Counted from the first letter of the stretch, positions 22,924 to 34,522 are shown. The stretch: DNA of 64,000 nucleotides from Anaeramoeba flamelloides (GCA_027625915.1 JANTQA010000032.1:5704001-5768000), one strand, 5' to 3'. Numbers and translations: made by a program. The notes: a model not told the origin generated them from the sequence alone.

Positions 22924-24188
22924 ATTTTTTGTTTTACACTTAGTTTCATAAAAATATTTGATAAAAAGAATTTTGAAAAAAAAAAGTCAAAAATTGTTTA
23001 TTCTTATAAATATAAAAATAGGAATAGATAGGAAACCAAACCAATAGCTGATTTATTTTCATACAAATCAACCAGTCAAAAAAGAAAAAAATCAACTAAC
23101 ATTTTACTTTGGTAGAAAAATTTTATAACCAACTATTCCTCAAAAAAATATCCTTGATAAAGCGATCTTTCTTGTTTGCTATTTCAAAAAGAAAACAATT
23201 GTTTGAAATATACAGTCTCAAGTCGATTTTTTTTTTGGTTTACTCGATGACTAAAGTAAGATATTCAATTGATTCATTTTTTTGTAGATCCTAAACTGAA
23301 TTGAATAAAACCTAAAATTTGAATAAAAAAATTTTTCAAAAAATTAAAAACTTTTTTAGATCTTCTGATTTAATTTTGTTGTTTTCAGAATAAGATCAGC
23401 CTAGAATGATATTTTGATTCAAAAGTTTCAATATTTTGAGACACTGTAAAAATCACTTTTCTATAAGATTCTTAAATTTAAAATTTCTAAATACAACATA
23501 TTGTATTATATCTTAATAAATGGAAAAAATTTTCACAATATTTTTATTGTACTTTTATAAATAGAGAACATAATTTGGAATCTACTTGTTTAAAACCTTT
23601 ATTTCTAAAAAAAAAAAAAAATTAAAGAGAAAAACTTTTTCTCATTTTTAGACTAATATCAAGAATTAAATCATGGATCATTAATTAAAACTCCATTTTT
23701 TACAATTTCTGATATAAATATTTTAAATTGTATCCTGTTTTAGGAAAGAGTGATATTGTAAGGTATAAAAATGAATAAAAAATAATTATTTAACTACTTT
23801 TAATAATGATCCTTAATTTTTAAAAATTATTTCTTTAATAAAAGAACTTTATGAACCCCAAACCATATTTAATTGCTGTTTATTATTTGTTTCTTTGTTC
23901 AATTATTGTTAAAAGTATTCCCAGAAAAAAAACACATTATTTTTTTTTGTTTAGTGCTTAAAACAGAAAACCTACAGGAGTTTGAATAATATATGACAAA
24001 AATTTTCGACACCTTTCTTTTTTCATCTAATAAACACAAAGTAAGACTTTTTTCTTCGAATACTCGACTTTTAAAAAGAAACAAAATTTTTACTCACAAC
24101 AAAAAAATCGTCATTTATTCCCTTATATTTAAACAATTTCAAAATCTTTCAGAACCTTTCTTAAAAGAATATTTCAGTCTTTTTTTCT
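22924..24188. other. Intergenic A/T DNA
   Basis: No gene or ordered repeat recognised. Short open frames (for example 23109-23294) are Phe/Leu/Lys-rich and look like chance. Confidence 0.45.
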
Positions 24189-24358
24189 CTACAGGTATTT
24201 TTATGTTAAAAGGGAAAAAATTTCACTTTTAAAATTTTCCATTTCCTTTTTTAAATAAAGTTCACTAATTACAACGAAACTTTGAAAACTCAATTTATTG
24301 AAGAATAAGCTCGAAAAGGAAGTGAAAATTTTTTCCATTTATATATCAAATACCAGTA
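24189..24358. repeat. ~167-bp hairpin element, copy 1
   Basis: The left arm ACAGGTATTTTTATG...AAAGGGAAAAAATTTCAC faces the right arm AGTGAAAATTTTTTCC...TATCAAATACCAGT. The arms are about 50 bp and the ends are TA-flanked. Related copies are at 33396-33562 and 47227-47393, and a single arm lies near 33840-33880. No coding sequence. A Tc1/mariner-type MITE is the simplest reading. Confidence 0.7.
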
Positions 24359-24497
24359 ACAAATACTTAAATTGATCAAAATAAACCTATTTAAGACAAC
24401 TCAGCAAAAGGAAATTGATTTAAAGACTCAAAACCAACAAGAATAGTCAGGAATACAAAAAAAAATCCAAAGATCAAAAATATTACCTTTTCAAAGT

Positions 24498-24970
24498 AGA
24501 GCAGTGAAAAAAATACCGTACATGAAAAAAATCCCGGACAAGATTTTTAATTGTGAATATTAGTAAAATTATTTTGTAATTTCAGCTATTTACAATCAAA
24601 TTCCTTTTTTTAAGAATCGAACTTTTTCAATTATAACTCCCCCACTTATTAGAATGATGATTGATGAAATCACACTTGTTCAAAACACCATTCAACCAAT
24701 CAAAAAACAAGGAGAAAAATTATCATTTTCCAAACTCTAGTAAACCTCAATAAAACTGGATTGTTTTTTGAAAAAAGTTGATCAACATTAGGCTATCAAA
24801 CAATTACTCAAGTATTCTAGAGACACCTTACTTTGGTGAACTTTAGGTAGGTTTATTACTAATCTCATAAAAAAATTGGTTATTTATAATAAGGATTTCA
24901 TTGAAATTAGACAAAAATTTTACTAATATTCACAATTAAAAATCTTGTCCGGGATTTTTTTCCCTACTAT
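24498..24970. repeat. ~480-bp inverted-repeat transposon, copy 1
   Basis: The left arm includes ATCCCGGACAAGATTTTTAA and TGTGAATATTAGTAAAATT; the right arm carries the exact inverse (AATTTTACTAATATTCACAA, then CTTGTCCGGGAT). The interior shares GAATGATGATTGATG, CCAAACTCTAGTAAACC and TATTCTAGAGACACC with copies at 34033-34522 and, inverted, 60929-61416. There is no coding capacity, so it is a non-autonomous DNA element. Confidence 0.85.
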
Positions 24971-25458
24971 ATCTAAAATATCGAGAACAGATTTCGAAAG
25001 GCATATTTTATTTGTGTCTGTTTATTTCAAAAGGTAATATATTTTCGACTTTAAGATTTTCAGGGACATTTTTAGGCAAATATGAGAAAGTAAATGTAAT
25101 TTTCAAACTACAAAAAGAATTTTTAAAAACTGTAGTCAAAAGGTTTCTGTCCCTTCGAGTTTTCTCAAAAACATAAGAAAACTCCATTTTTGAATATAAT
25201 TTTCTTCATTTTTCAAACAATTTTTCAGAACAGTTCTTGGTACAAAAGGGAATGGAAATTAATTTCATGAAAACTACAATCTTTTTGAACAGTAAATTTA
25301 ATACTTTACCAAAAATATTATGGAATTATTATTTGTGACAAATAAACAATTTCTTTATTGAAAATATTTTCTAACTCAAAAATATTAGTTTATGAAATAA
25401 TTACGAGTATTCTAAAATGAATGTTTGAATACTAATTCAATGTTTGTTTATATATTAC

Positions 25459-25598
25459 CTGATCGACCAACAACGAGAATGTTTTTATGTTCTCTTTTAT
25501 TATAAATAAGAAAAAATTTTTATTCATTTCAATAATTTGTTGTTTTTGAAAGAAAGATTTTTACCAGAAAAAGTACAAGTTTGTTTGATCTGTTTCAT
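25459..25598 (-). CDS. Possible first two exons of a P-loop GTPase-like gene
   Basis: On the minus strand an ATG at 25598 opens a 34-nt exon (25598-25565) ending in a GT donor. A 73-nt intron ends in AG, and a 33-nt exon (25491-25459) is followed by GTAATA. Spliced, it reads MKQIKQTCTFS then EHKNILVVGRSG. The second piece looks like the strand and first half of a Walker A loop (GxxxxGKS/T), as in AIG1/GIMAP-like GTPases. A third exon with the GKS half is not found in the next 500 bases, before the repeat at 24498-24970. The gene is either broken, continues beyond a long intron, or is coincidence. Confidence 0.35.
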
Positions 25599-26351
25599 GA
25601 AAATGACAAAATAAATCACAAGTTCAAATTTTTTTTACATTTATTAGGCATTTCACTGATCTGAAAATTGGAAAAAACAAATTAAACCATTTAAAGCCAC
25701 TTAAAGGAGTAGGGGTTTGAGATATTTTTGGTTAATTCAGATTTTATCTATTTTTAAAAAATCAGGTTTGAAAAAATTAAAAAAAAGAAAAGTGTTGTAA
25801 TAGAAAATTAGTTTGTGACAATTGTTTTTTCTGTATCTTTCTTTTCTTTTTCTTATTTTGTTTTTGAAATTCTTCTATTTTTGATACATACATTATTTTT
25901 TTTTTTTACCAAAAAAATAAAATCAAACTTAGATCACCTGTTCCTTTTATCTGAAACAAGAAGAAATTTGAAATTTAATTCCAAATTGTTGCCAAAAAAA
26001 ATTTTTTACTCTTCAAATGGAAAAATTAAGAATGAATATCTGTTTCAAATGTTGAACTTTTCATTGTTTAAAAATAAAATAAAACCATAACAGGTGTATT
26101 AAATTACAGATACTTTAATTTTTCTACAAAATACAAATTTTAAAATTGTGAATTAAATTTCTGTGATTTTCCCTTCTTTTGATTAGTCTTGAACTCTTAT
26201 TCATTTGATTAACAATTTGACAAATTTCTTTCATTGAAAAATCACTTTTAAAACTTTTTTGTTCTGTAAAGAAATCATTAATTTTCGATTTTTCTTTTTT
26301 TTAATTGTTTATTACAAAAAAATTTATTAACCGACCAACTTCTTCTTCAAA
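25599..26351. other. Upstream region of the small secreted protein
   Basis: A/T-rich DNA. An open frame at 25815-26090 is hydrophobic and Lys-rich and does not look like a gene. The last 60 bases before 26352 are T-rich and then A-rich, as before other genes here. Confidence 0.4.
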
Positions 26352-26819
26352 ATGAAAAGCTTTTTATTTTTAATGGCACTTCTTGTTTTAGGATCATTTG
26401 TTTTTTGTGGGAAAAATGATGACGACGATGACACTACTTCTGGTAATGAAAACAAATATACCATGTGGTTATACAGCAAGAGTAATTGTGAAGGATCCAG
26501 AAATGGAAGTTATCAATTTCAACGTCGAGAAAGGAAAAGAGCAAGAAATAACAAATTGTATGAAATTGAAATTGGAAGCGGAGACAAATTCCAATTCCGA
26601 AGGTGCCACAATGAAACAGACGATTGTGAAGAAGTTACAACATTTGAACTTGGAGAATGCAAACCAATTGATGATCTTGACGAAGAAACCAAATATATGC
26701 TCTTTGCAGATGATGAAGATAGTTGGGGTGACACAAAATCCTTTGAATTCAGTGGTTCATACATTACCCGTTTCTCTTTGATTTTCTTTGCATTCAGTAT
26801 TTTCTTTTTTTTCATTTAA
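26352..26819 (+). CDS. Small secreted Cys protein, probably GPI-anchored
   Basis: A 155-residue protein I cannot assign to a family. Residues 1-19 are a clear signal peptide, with cleavage probably near SFVFC-G. A run of five Asp follows at 23-27. The mature part has four cysteines (46, 85, 92, 103), enough for two disulfides, and two N-glycosylation sequons at Asn51 and Asn87. A basic patch, RRERKRAR, covers 58-65. The C-terminus is Ser-Gly-Ser (134-136), a short spacer, then an uninterrupted hydrophobic tail 141-155 with no positive residues after it, the pattern of a GPI-attachment signal. The protein should end up on the cell surface or secreted. The codons are GC-richer than the flanks and the start is the first ATG. 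The function is unknown. Confidence 0.85.
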   Translation: MKSFLFLMALLVLGSFVFCGKNDDDDDTTSGNENKYTMWLYSKSNCEGSRNGSYQFQRRERKRARNNKLYEIEIGSGDKFQFRRCHNETDDCEEVTTFELGECKPIDDLDEETKYMLFADDEDSWGDTKSFEFSGSYITRFSLIFFAFSIFFFFI

Positions 26820-27520
26820 AGATCTACTGATTTTCTTTTTTTCTTTCATATTGATATTTTAATTTTAAACTTTTTGAAAATCTCAGAGAAACTTTTCTCT
26901 TTGATCGTTATGTTTTTTAAAAATTGGAAAAATAAGATCTCTTTTTTCACTTGGATTAATTAAAATAAAATTTATATTTTGATTTTTTTTTTTTTGGGTT
27001 TTTTTTATTTTTGAATTTGAAACCATGTTGTTAGTCTTGGTTGGTTAGTGAATTTATTTTGTGTAGGGGCTATTTTTTGAAAAATTTTAGTAAAAATTGT
27101 TAAAGTTTACTGTTTTTAAGGTTAATTTTTTTGTTTTCCAAATTTGATTTATCTTGTTAAAATCATTAATGTTTTATTTTGTATTTTTTTTGATATATTT
27201 TCATATTTATCTGATAAGATACTTTTTATTAATTTTGTGTGTATTGATTTTTGCTAAACTGAATACTTAAAATCATTTCTTTAAATAAATCAATGAAACT
27301 TTGATTAAAACCGATGAGGTGAGATATCCGAATACAACCACTCCAACCTTACTGCGACAATTAAGTAGAAATATAAATTTGTTGTCGATGTTTAAAAGTT
27401 TCTTTAATGAAATAATAAATTCTATTTCTATCAACCATAAGACAAAATTCTCAATTTATCTTAATGTATTAGAGTTATTTTTTTTTGTAAAAACCAAAAA
27501 TAAAAATTTTGGTATTCAGA
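26820..27520. other. Intergenic A/T DNA
   Basis: T-rich 3' flank of the small secreted protein gene, with an A/T stretch beyond. The only frame (27301-27588) runs into the following repeat and has no protein-like character. Confidence 0.45.
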
Positions 27521-27935
27521 GAAAAAAAAGTTCAACAGGGAAAAAAACCCAAAGGTGGTTTTTAATTGAAAACATTAATAGAACCTGATAACTCAAACTA
27601 ATATCAATTAAAAAAATATTAAATAAATAAAGACCAAATGAAGTATTCATCACAATAACAGTTTGTTAAATACTATCCTTGTGGTATGGGTTTTTCTTTG
27701 ATTAATCAATTATAAAAATTTGTTCAAAAAATTGACTTTTTTTGAGATCTCCAAAACCACATGAAATATTTCGATAATCAAGTAGACTTATATTGTGTAT
27801 TGTTGTACCAACTGAAAATAGTAGAATGATGAATTTTGCCTAATATAATTTGTTTCAACTTTTAATTGATTTTACTTTAGGTTCTATTAAGGTTACCAAT
27901 GATAAAGAGTATTAAACTTTTTTTCCACAACAATT
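27521..27935. repeat. Shorter relative of the 11086-11947 element
   Basis: The left edge, AAAAAAAAGTTCAACAGGG, is matched by AAACTTTTTTTCCACAACAA at the right. Inside, TTAATAGAACCTGATAACTC, AACAGTTTGTTAAATACTAT and TTTTTGAGATCTCCAAAA parallel the middle of the element at 11300-11740. It lacks the long outer arms of that copy. Confidence 0.65.
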
Positions 27936-29550
27936 AAACTTCATAATGGAAGAAATCAGGGGGAATTGACCGTATCTGAGTGTTATTTTTATCTTAATGT
28001 TAATTGTAAAACAATATGCTCAAAATTTTCTTTCAAATTTTCAAAAAAAAATCCCAATAATTATATTAAATCATCAAAATACCATAATTATAAAAGGGAA
28101 ATTAATCAATTAAGCGGATTTTTTGAATTAAAAATTTGAAATGATACATAATTTACAACTCTTTTTTGGAGATTTGAATTAAAATTTTGTTTGGTATATT
28201 CTACAACAAATATTATTACTTAAAAAAATGTGCAAAACCAAGGTTATTCGAATTTTTGGAAATCGAAGATCAAAATTATTGTTGGTTTTTTATCGATTTG
28301 CTTGTTAATTTCAAAACCCAAAAATGGATTACTTAATATTTTCCTTCTAATACACATTATACAGTTTTTTATGAAATTGAATTCCTGTTTTACTTTTTAA
28401 CATATATGATACTGTTTTTTTAAGAGAAAATCAATTTCGATCCCTTATAAAAAATTCACACTCGGGCCAAGGTGGATTTATAAAAAAATACAAATAAATA
28501 TTAAAAAAATATCAATTAATTATTGATCTTAAATCGAATATTAGAATAAATGACTTCTTACTAACCATGTTTTATTTTTAATTCTGTATGTAAAACTGTT
28601 ATTCGGTAAAAATATCCAAGAAATAAATTACTGGTTAATTAAAAGACTTTGTACAAAATGTATGTTAACCACAATTTCCATTTGGTTATCCTAACTCAGA
28701 TTTAGTTTAGAAAATAGGGTATTACTATTATCGACAGGTGTGAATCAAACCACATGTAACCTTTTATTTCAATTTATCAATAGGAAATTAAAATAAAATC
28801 ATAAAAATTAATATTATTCATGAGAAGTGTATACCCAAAACTATTTTTCAAGTGAAAAAAGGAAAAAAAAAAATAGTTTAAGAATAATAAATTCAAATGA
28901 CTATTTGAAAACTTGGTTTTGATTCCCCAATATGGAATTTGTTTTATTTTAGCTTTGAAAAGGCATTTTTAAAGGTTTAAATGATAAGAAACTTTATAAA
29001 ATTAGTTGATCTTTAAAATATTTTTTTCCAAAGAGTTGTTTTAAAAGCTGAGTTTCTAGAATATCAAAATGTAAATCCGAAAACAATTTATTAATAATTT
29101 TTTTTGTGTTTATTAGTGTTTAGTAAATCTTCTTATGAAAAAATTAGATTAAATTATGAAGTTCTCAATATTAATTTTAAATCAGTATAATACTGAGCAA
29201 TCCTATTTTCTCAATTTAGTTATTCCATAAAATTATTTTTTTTTATCGCTTGATTCAAACAAAAAAATATTAAATTCTGAAAAAATTTTATAGAAATATT
29301 TGTCAAATAAAAAAAATTCTTATAATATAAAAATGACTCAATATTTATTAAAACACTTTTAAGTCCCCTTTATATTTAATTTGATTCAATATTTGCTCCA
29401 TTCTCTCTCTTTTTGGTTAAAAAAAATAATTTTTTTTATAAAATGAAGAATAATAATATTCGTTTTATCGCTTAAAAAAAGAAAAACAGAACTTTATATC
29501 ATTTTTTCACTCAAATTTATTTTTTTTTTTGAAATATAGAATCTATTTAG
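27936..29550. other. Intergenic A/T DNA with a dispersed fragment
   Basis: Plain A/T DNA. The segment 28945-29060 resembles 8250-8380 and 18865-18990 (Tc1-type interior). Nothing else is recognised. Confidence 0.4.
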
Positions 29551-29808
29551 ATAAAAAACAAGAATGGGAATATAAACTATACACTGTCGGTCCTACCCCG
29601 CCAAACACCTAGTTATCATCCTGTTGATTTATTTATTAAGGTAAATACACTACCATGGAATATTTTAAGATATAAACATATAGATATATCTCAGTGTGGA
29701 TTATTTCATGTTGATTCTTTATGGAAGGAAATGTACAATGTAAAGATTAACATCTTACGGTACTACCAACTGGTAGATAAAGAATACAAAAAAACCATGA
29801 AAAAATAG
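29551..29808 (+). CDS. Possible terminal exon, unknown protein
   Basis: An open stretch of 85 codons and a stop, immediately after TTTAG, which could be a splice acceptor. It reads in part SVLPRQTPSYHPVDLFIKVN, then LPWNILRYKHIDISQCGLF and VDSLWKEMYNVKINILRYYQ. The residue mix (Trp, His, Pro, Cys) and higher GC differ sharply from the surrounding A/T DNA, where chance frames are Phe/Lys/Ile/Asn-rich. There is no ATG near its start, so if genuine it is an internal or last exon or a fragment. No family is recognised and no partner exon is seen upstream. Confidence 0.35.
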   Translation: MKNKNGNINYTLSVLPRQTPSYHPVDLFIKVNTLPWNILRYKHIDISQCGLFHVDSLWKEMYNVKINILRYYQLVDKEYKKTMKK

Positions 29809-31308
29809 ACCGTTATACATTATTTATTCATCAATTTAACTATTGTTTAAAGAAAAAAAATATACAAAAAAAGAAAAAAAAAAATTTAAAGTATAAAAAA
29901 TAATCCAGCCTTTCTTCAATCAAACCACAGCTCATTTTGGGGGTTGATATGAATTAAAATCAGTTTTTAACCACCAAACTATCTACTACCACGTTCCAAT
30001 ATTTCAACCCCCACCCTCTCAATATTTGAAATAGATTATCTTGATAATCAAATTCATTATTTTAGATTGTCCTTTATAATAAAAATATTTCAAAATGCAT
30101 TTTTAGTACAAATTTTATCTGACAAATTATGACTTTATGATAAAACTCTTAAAATTTAATGTGTATTATTAAAATTTAATTGAGAAAACTTCAACCCTTA
30201 AGAGACAACGTAACCGCGGAAATTTATAATTTTTGATTTTTCAGTTTTTAATTGCAAATCCTAATAGAACCTAAAAAAACATTTTTTAAAAAATAATCTC
30301 AAATTTCCTAAATTAAGTAATATCAATAGTTTATAGTTGTTGAATTTTATTGTTATTAAATTTATATGTATTGACTGTAACGAATGCTGGTAGAATATAA
30401 GAATCCGTAAAATTGGACATTTTCAAAGTTTTAGTTAATTATCAAAAATCAAATTTAGTTTACTCCCAAAAACAAATTAAAGGTTATTGTTTTTTTTTTT
30501 TTTGAAAACCCAAAAATTTTGAGCAAAATAAAGCCCAAGAACTTCATTTTTCTGTAATTTACTCAGTCTTTGGTTATTATTTTGATTATGATTTAAAGAA
30601 AAAAACATAATATCTTTAATCATTTCAACCTTTAAGGCACACACTTTGGACTAAATTTAAAGCACAAAAAAATCTTAAATTAATCCCCAAAATTCGGATT
30701 TTTGTAAAATAATGTCTGAAAAAAAAAATTCCACAAAATGTGCTTAATTTAAGATTTTTTTTGGGGGATTACTTTTTGTCCATCAAGAGTATGGACTTTA
30801 AAAATGGAAACGGCTCAATTCAAATATAGACACAAATTTTCAAAAACAATTATAAACAAGAGTTGGACAAATCATAAATTTGTCATTTTTTAGCAAATAT
30901 AATTCCCAATACACCTCTACTAGGATTATTCTCTTTTTTTCAATAGAAACCCGATTTCTAAAAACTCACACCATAAGTGTAAATCAAGATTTCCCCGGTA
31001 AGTGTAATTTGAAGGTATTGTGACTAATCGATTATTTTCTCACACGAGTAAAGTGAGTCAAAATTTTTGAAAAACAGTTGAGATCGGCAAAGACTCTATT
31101 TTTGGGACTTTTAGAGTTGTGTGAATTCTCAGATGGTTATTTCAAGATTTTACATTTATAATCATGAAAGAAGCTAAAATAACACAAAAAGAACAGCGGT
31201 GATAAATAAATAAACAAAAAAAAAAAAAAAAATTATATTTTGTAGTTGGTTTTTCAAAAGCAAATTTAGAAAAAATAATAAATAAATAAAAAAACACAAC
31301 CTTAAAGA
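29809..31308. other. Intergenic, 3' side of PWP1
   Basis: Includes a C-rich patch near 29965-30020 (CCACCAAACTATCTACTACC) and a strongly decayed MITE at 30621-30817, listed separately. GTGAGTCAAAATTTTTGAAA near 31061 recurs near 55042. No gene is seen. Confidence 0.4.
30621..30817. repeat. 200-bp palindromic MITE, decayed copy 5
   Basis: Recognisable by AACCTTTAAGGCACACACTTT on the left and an inverted right arm ending TTTAAAAATGGAAACGG. Both termini have lost the CAGTCAG/CTGACTG words, and many substitutions separate the arms. It is the oldest-looking copy in the window. Confidence 0.65.
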
Positions 31309-32889
31309 TTAATTTTTGTTAATATTTTGATTAGTATTTTCTTGAATTTTTGATTCAAGATAAAGTTTAATTTTTTTTTCAAACCATTTAAAAACTTTAT
31401 TATCTTGAGTTAAATCCCAAGTAGCAATTTCGCCCTTTTTCCCAGCGACTGCTAATAACAGGGGGTTGTCTGGCGAGAATGATAAAGCGAACACGCTTCC
31501 TACATCTAAATTGCGTTTGATGACTTGTGAGATTTTCTTTTCTGAAATTTCCCAAACCTTGACAAATTTATCAGAGCCGCCTGTGACAAAGAGCCCTGGG
31601 ATTTCTGAGAAGGCAACTTGTGTTGTCTCCTTTCTGTGGCAGGAAACGGTGAAAAGAGGCTTTTTAGGATTTCGAATATCATAATAAAAGGAGTCTCCAT
31701 TTTCAACAGAAACGAAGAATCTGTTGGGGCTTGTGATATCCCATTTTAAGCATTCCGTTGGAGAGCTTAATTTAAATTTGACGCCATCGAGTTGGATTTT
31801 CTTTTGCCTTTGCTTTTCCTTATTTTGCTCTGCCATGCTGCGGATGTCCCAAAGCCAGCAAACGGAATCATGCCCGCCGGACAATAATAGTGATCCCTCG
31901 TCGGGCTTCCAGGCTAATGCGCCAACGGCGTCGGTATGGTTCCCAATTGTCGCGAGGCATTCTGTTGTGGACAGGTCCCAAATTTTGACAGTATTGTCAT
32001 CGCTGCCGCTTGCCATCAGATTCCTATACTCCGAGTTCCAGGCTAAGGTAAGAACGGCACCGTCGTGAGCATATGGAGACAAGTTTTGCAATTGGGGATC
32101 AAATTCCTTCTCGTTTACTCCCAGCCCCAGTGTGCACACTGGCTTTGAGGTGTCTGCAAGATCAAGATCCCAGATTTCGATGATCGGATCAAAGGTACCA
32201 ACAGCAACCAAATTGCCCGTTTTGTTTTCGTCGTAAAGCAATTCGCCGCTCTTGGCTCTTTCCAAGGAAAGATCACACCACGCAAGGCACAGCGGCGAAT
32301 TTTGTAAAATGATGTCGTGGTGGACATACATATTTAAGGACTCGTCTTCAATAACTATTTCCTCAAGAGTGCTGAGGGTCTGATCGCTCTTGGCAGATAA
32401 CAAGATCATATCGCTTGGCTTGATTTTGTTTTCTTCCATTTCTTCTTCAATTAATTCATCAAATTGGTTGCTGTTACCCTTCCCCGTTTCCGTTTCTTGC
32501 TGGGAGTTTTTTAAATAATCAAGATCTTCGAAATTTTGGAAATAAGTGAAGAGGTTTCCTTTTGGATCTTCTTCGTCATAATTTTCTAAATTGAATTTTT
32601 TTAAAATTTCTTCATCAATGTCGAGTAGCTCTTGTGGGATTTCTTTTTCTTTTTTTTTTTTCTTATTTTGCTTTTTATTATTGTTATTATTATTATTGTT
32701 TTCTGTGTTCATCTCGTTGGACTCTTCTTGAGAGGTATTACCAAAATTTTGTTTTTTAATTTCGTTGACTTGTTTAACAGTTTTGCTCATTTTAATATTC
32801 AATTCCTCAATTTCCTTTTCACTCAACTCTATTTGTTTTGGTAGCTCGCTTGCAGCTCCTTTAGGTACCCAATGAAGTGACGTGATCAT
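31309..32889 (-). CDS. PWP1: Periodic tryptophan protein 1 (PWP1), WD40
   Basis: A 526-residue homologue of PWP1/PWDR1, a nucleolar WD-repeat protein needed for large-subunit ribosome assembly in yeast and linked to rDNA chromatin in mammals. The N-terminus MITSLHWVPKGAASELP matches the family's characteristic start. It is followed by an Asn run (64-71), a Lys-rich stretch (73-82) and an acidic segment (84-155) carrying the family's NLENYDEE phrase (100-107). The propeller runs from about 185 to 510. WD-type ends are IEIWDLD (237), VKIWDLS (301), VCWLWDIR (343), FYYDIRNP (401), VKVWEIS (443) and IATWDLT (488), with GSDDNT, GGHDS and GGSDK loops between blades. Single exon, GC-rich relative to its flanks. 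The start is the ATG that gives the conserved N-terminus. Assignment is firm. Confidence 0.96.
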   Translation of the reverse strand: MITSLHWVPKGAASELPKQIELSEKEIEELNIKMSKTVKQVNEIKKQNFGNTSQEESNEMNTENNNNNNNNKKQNKKKKKEKEIPQELLDIDEEILKKFNLENYDEEDPKGNLFTYFQNFEDLDYLKNSQQETETGKGNSNQFDELIEEEMEENKIKPSDMILLSAKSDQTLSTLEEIVIEDESLNMYVHHDIILQNSPLCLAWCDLSLERAKSGELLYDENKTGNLVAVGTFDPIIEIWDLDLADTSKPVCTLGLGVNEKEFDPQLQNLSPYAHDGAVLTLAWNSEYRNLMASGSDDNTVKIWDLSTTECLATIGNHTDAVGALAWKPDEGSLLLSGGHDSVCWLWDIRSMAEQNKEKQRQKKIQLDGVKFKLSSPTECLKWDITSPNRFFVSVENGDSFYYDIRNPKKPLFTVSCHRKETTQVAFSEIPGLFVTGGSDKFVKVWEISEKKISQVIKRNLDVGSVFALSFSPDNPLLLAVAGKKGEIATWDLTQDNKVFKWFEKKIKLYLESKIQENTNQNINKN

Positions 32890-33395
32890 TATCTATTAGA
32901 AATAAAACCAAAAAAATGAATTTCTTATACATTAAGATTTAATAAAGTTCTGATAAATTATTATTTAACAACATATACAAACAATTTCATTTTTTGGTGG
33001 ATTAATTTCCTTTATTTTTATTAATTTGATTGTTCCTGTTTTTTTATTTTTTTTTTTTGTTTGTATTGTGTTTCTTTTTTGAAAAATTACGTAATCTTTT
33101 TTTTTACCCATCGTTTCACAAATAAGACCTTAGAGAACTTTTTTCTGACAAATTTTATTAATCACAAACTATTGTGAATTTGGAGCAAGTAATTGGCTCC
33201 AAAATAAGAAACTACCCAATATTTCATCAATTTTATTCTTTCTGAAATCCAATTCTCAAGCACGAAAAAATTCAACTAGGAGGTTTTTTTGACAAGCTAA
33301 TCAATTTGAACCTGTGAAATCCCTACCAATCCTCACCAAAAAAAGAATAGTGGTATTAGATATTTAAATGAGGTAAAATTTCATGAATTTGTATT

Positions 33396-33562
33396 TACTG
33401 GTCTTTGAATTATAAATGGGAACAAATTTTCACTTCCTTTTCAAGAACCCTCTTTCACAAATAGAGTACTCACATATTTAGGTTGTAATTTGTGGCTTTG
33501 TTTGAAAAAGGAAATTGAATATTAAGTGAAATTTTTTCCCATTTAAAATTCAAATACCTGTA
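33396..33562. repeat. ~167-bp hairpin element, copy 2
   Basis: The left end is TACTGGTCTTTGAATTATAA and the right end ATTTAAAATTCAAATACCTGTA. Inside, AATTTTCACTTCCTTTT faces AAAAGGAAATTGAA. TA flanks. The closest relatives are at 24189-24358 and 47227-47393. Confidence 0.75.
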
Positions 33563-34032
33563 TTTAGATTCTGAAATTGTCCTTTCAATCAGGATCCTAA
33601 ATTTTCCATTTTACACCAACTTCAAACACCACAAATGACCTTATAAAGACTGACATTTGAAATTCAAAGAGAATACTATTTCCGGTATCATATTTTTTAA
33701 CAATTCTGAATGAGTGGATTGATTTGGGAATCTGAGTATACCCAGAATATACCAATACAAAGAATAAAAAATGAACAAAAAAACATATCGATGATCGCTA
33801 ATTAAAATCAATTTCTTTATGGTTTCATCAGAAAAATCAGATGAAAATTTTTTCCCCTTTATTATTCAAATACAAGTATGTATTTTTTACAATTCTCCAG
33901 TTTGAGTTTCATTCAGGATTCTTTGTTCAACCTATATAACGATATGAAAAGATATCAAGTGATAAATGGATATTCAAAATTATAATCAATTTATCTCAGG
34001 AAACTCAAGACAACTTGTAAAAAGTTAAAGTA

Positions 34033-34522
34033 AAGTATTAAAAAAAATACTGTAAATGAAAAAAATACCAGGACAGATTTTTAATCAAAAGTATTAGTAA
34101 AATTGTTGTGTAATTTCATTTATTTAAAATCGTATCCTTATTTTAAGAATCGGGGTTTATAAATTATTGCTCACCCACTTAATAGAATGATGATTAATTA
34201 AATTAAACTTGCTCAAAACATTATCCAATCAATCAAAAAACCCGAATAAAAATTATCATTTTCCAAACTCTATGTAAACATCTAAATACTCAATTGTTTT
34301 TTAAAAAAGAGTAGATCTACTTAGGCTAACAAACAATTAATTGAGTATTCTAGAGACACCATACTTTAGTAAACTTTATATAGGTATATTACTAGGCAAG
34401 TAATAAAATTGTTTATTTATAAAAACGATTTGATTGAAATTAGACAAAAATTTTACTAATACTAACAATTAAAATTCTTGTAAAGGGTTTATTTTCATGT
34501 CAAGTATTTTTTCCCCTACAAT
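34033..34522. repeat. ~490-bp inverted-repeat transposon, copy 2
   Basis: Same family as 24498-24970, in the same orientation. Left arm: AAATACTGTAAATG...GACAGATTTTTAATC...AGTATTAGTAAAATTG. Right arm: the inverse, ending GTCAAGTATTTTTTCCCC. The interior shares GAATGATGATTAAT and GTATTCTAGAGACACCATAC. Somewhat more diverged between arms than copy 1. Confidence 0.82.
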
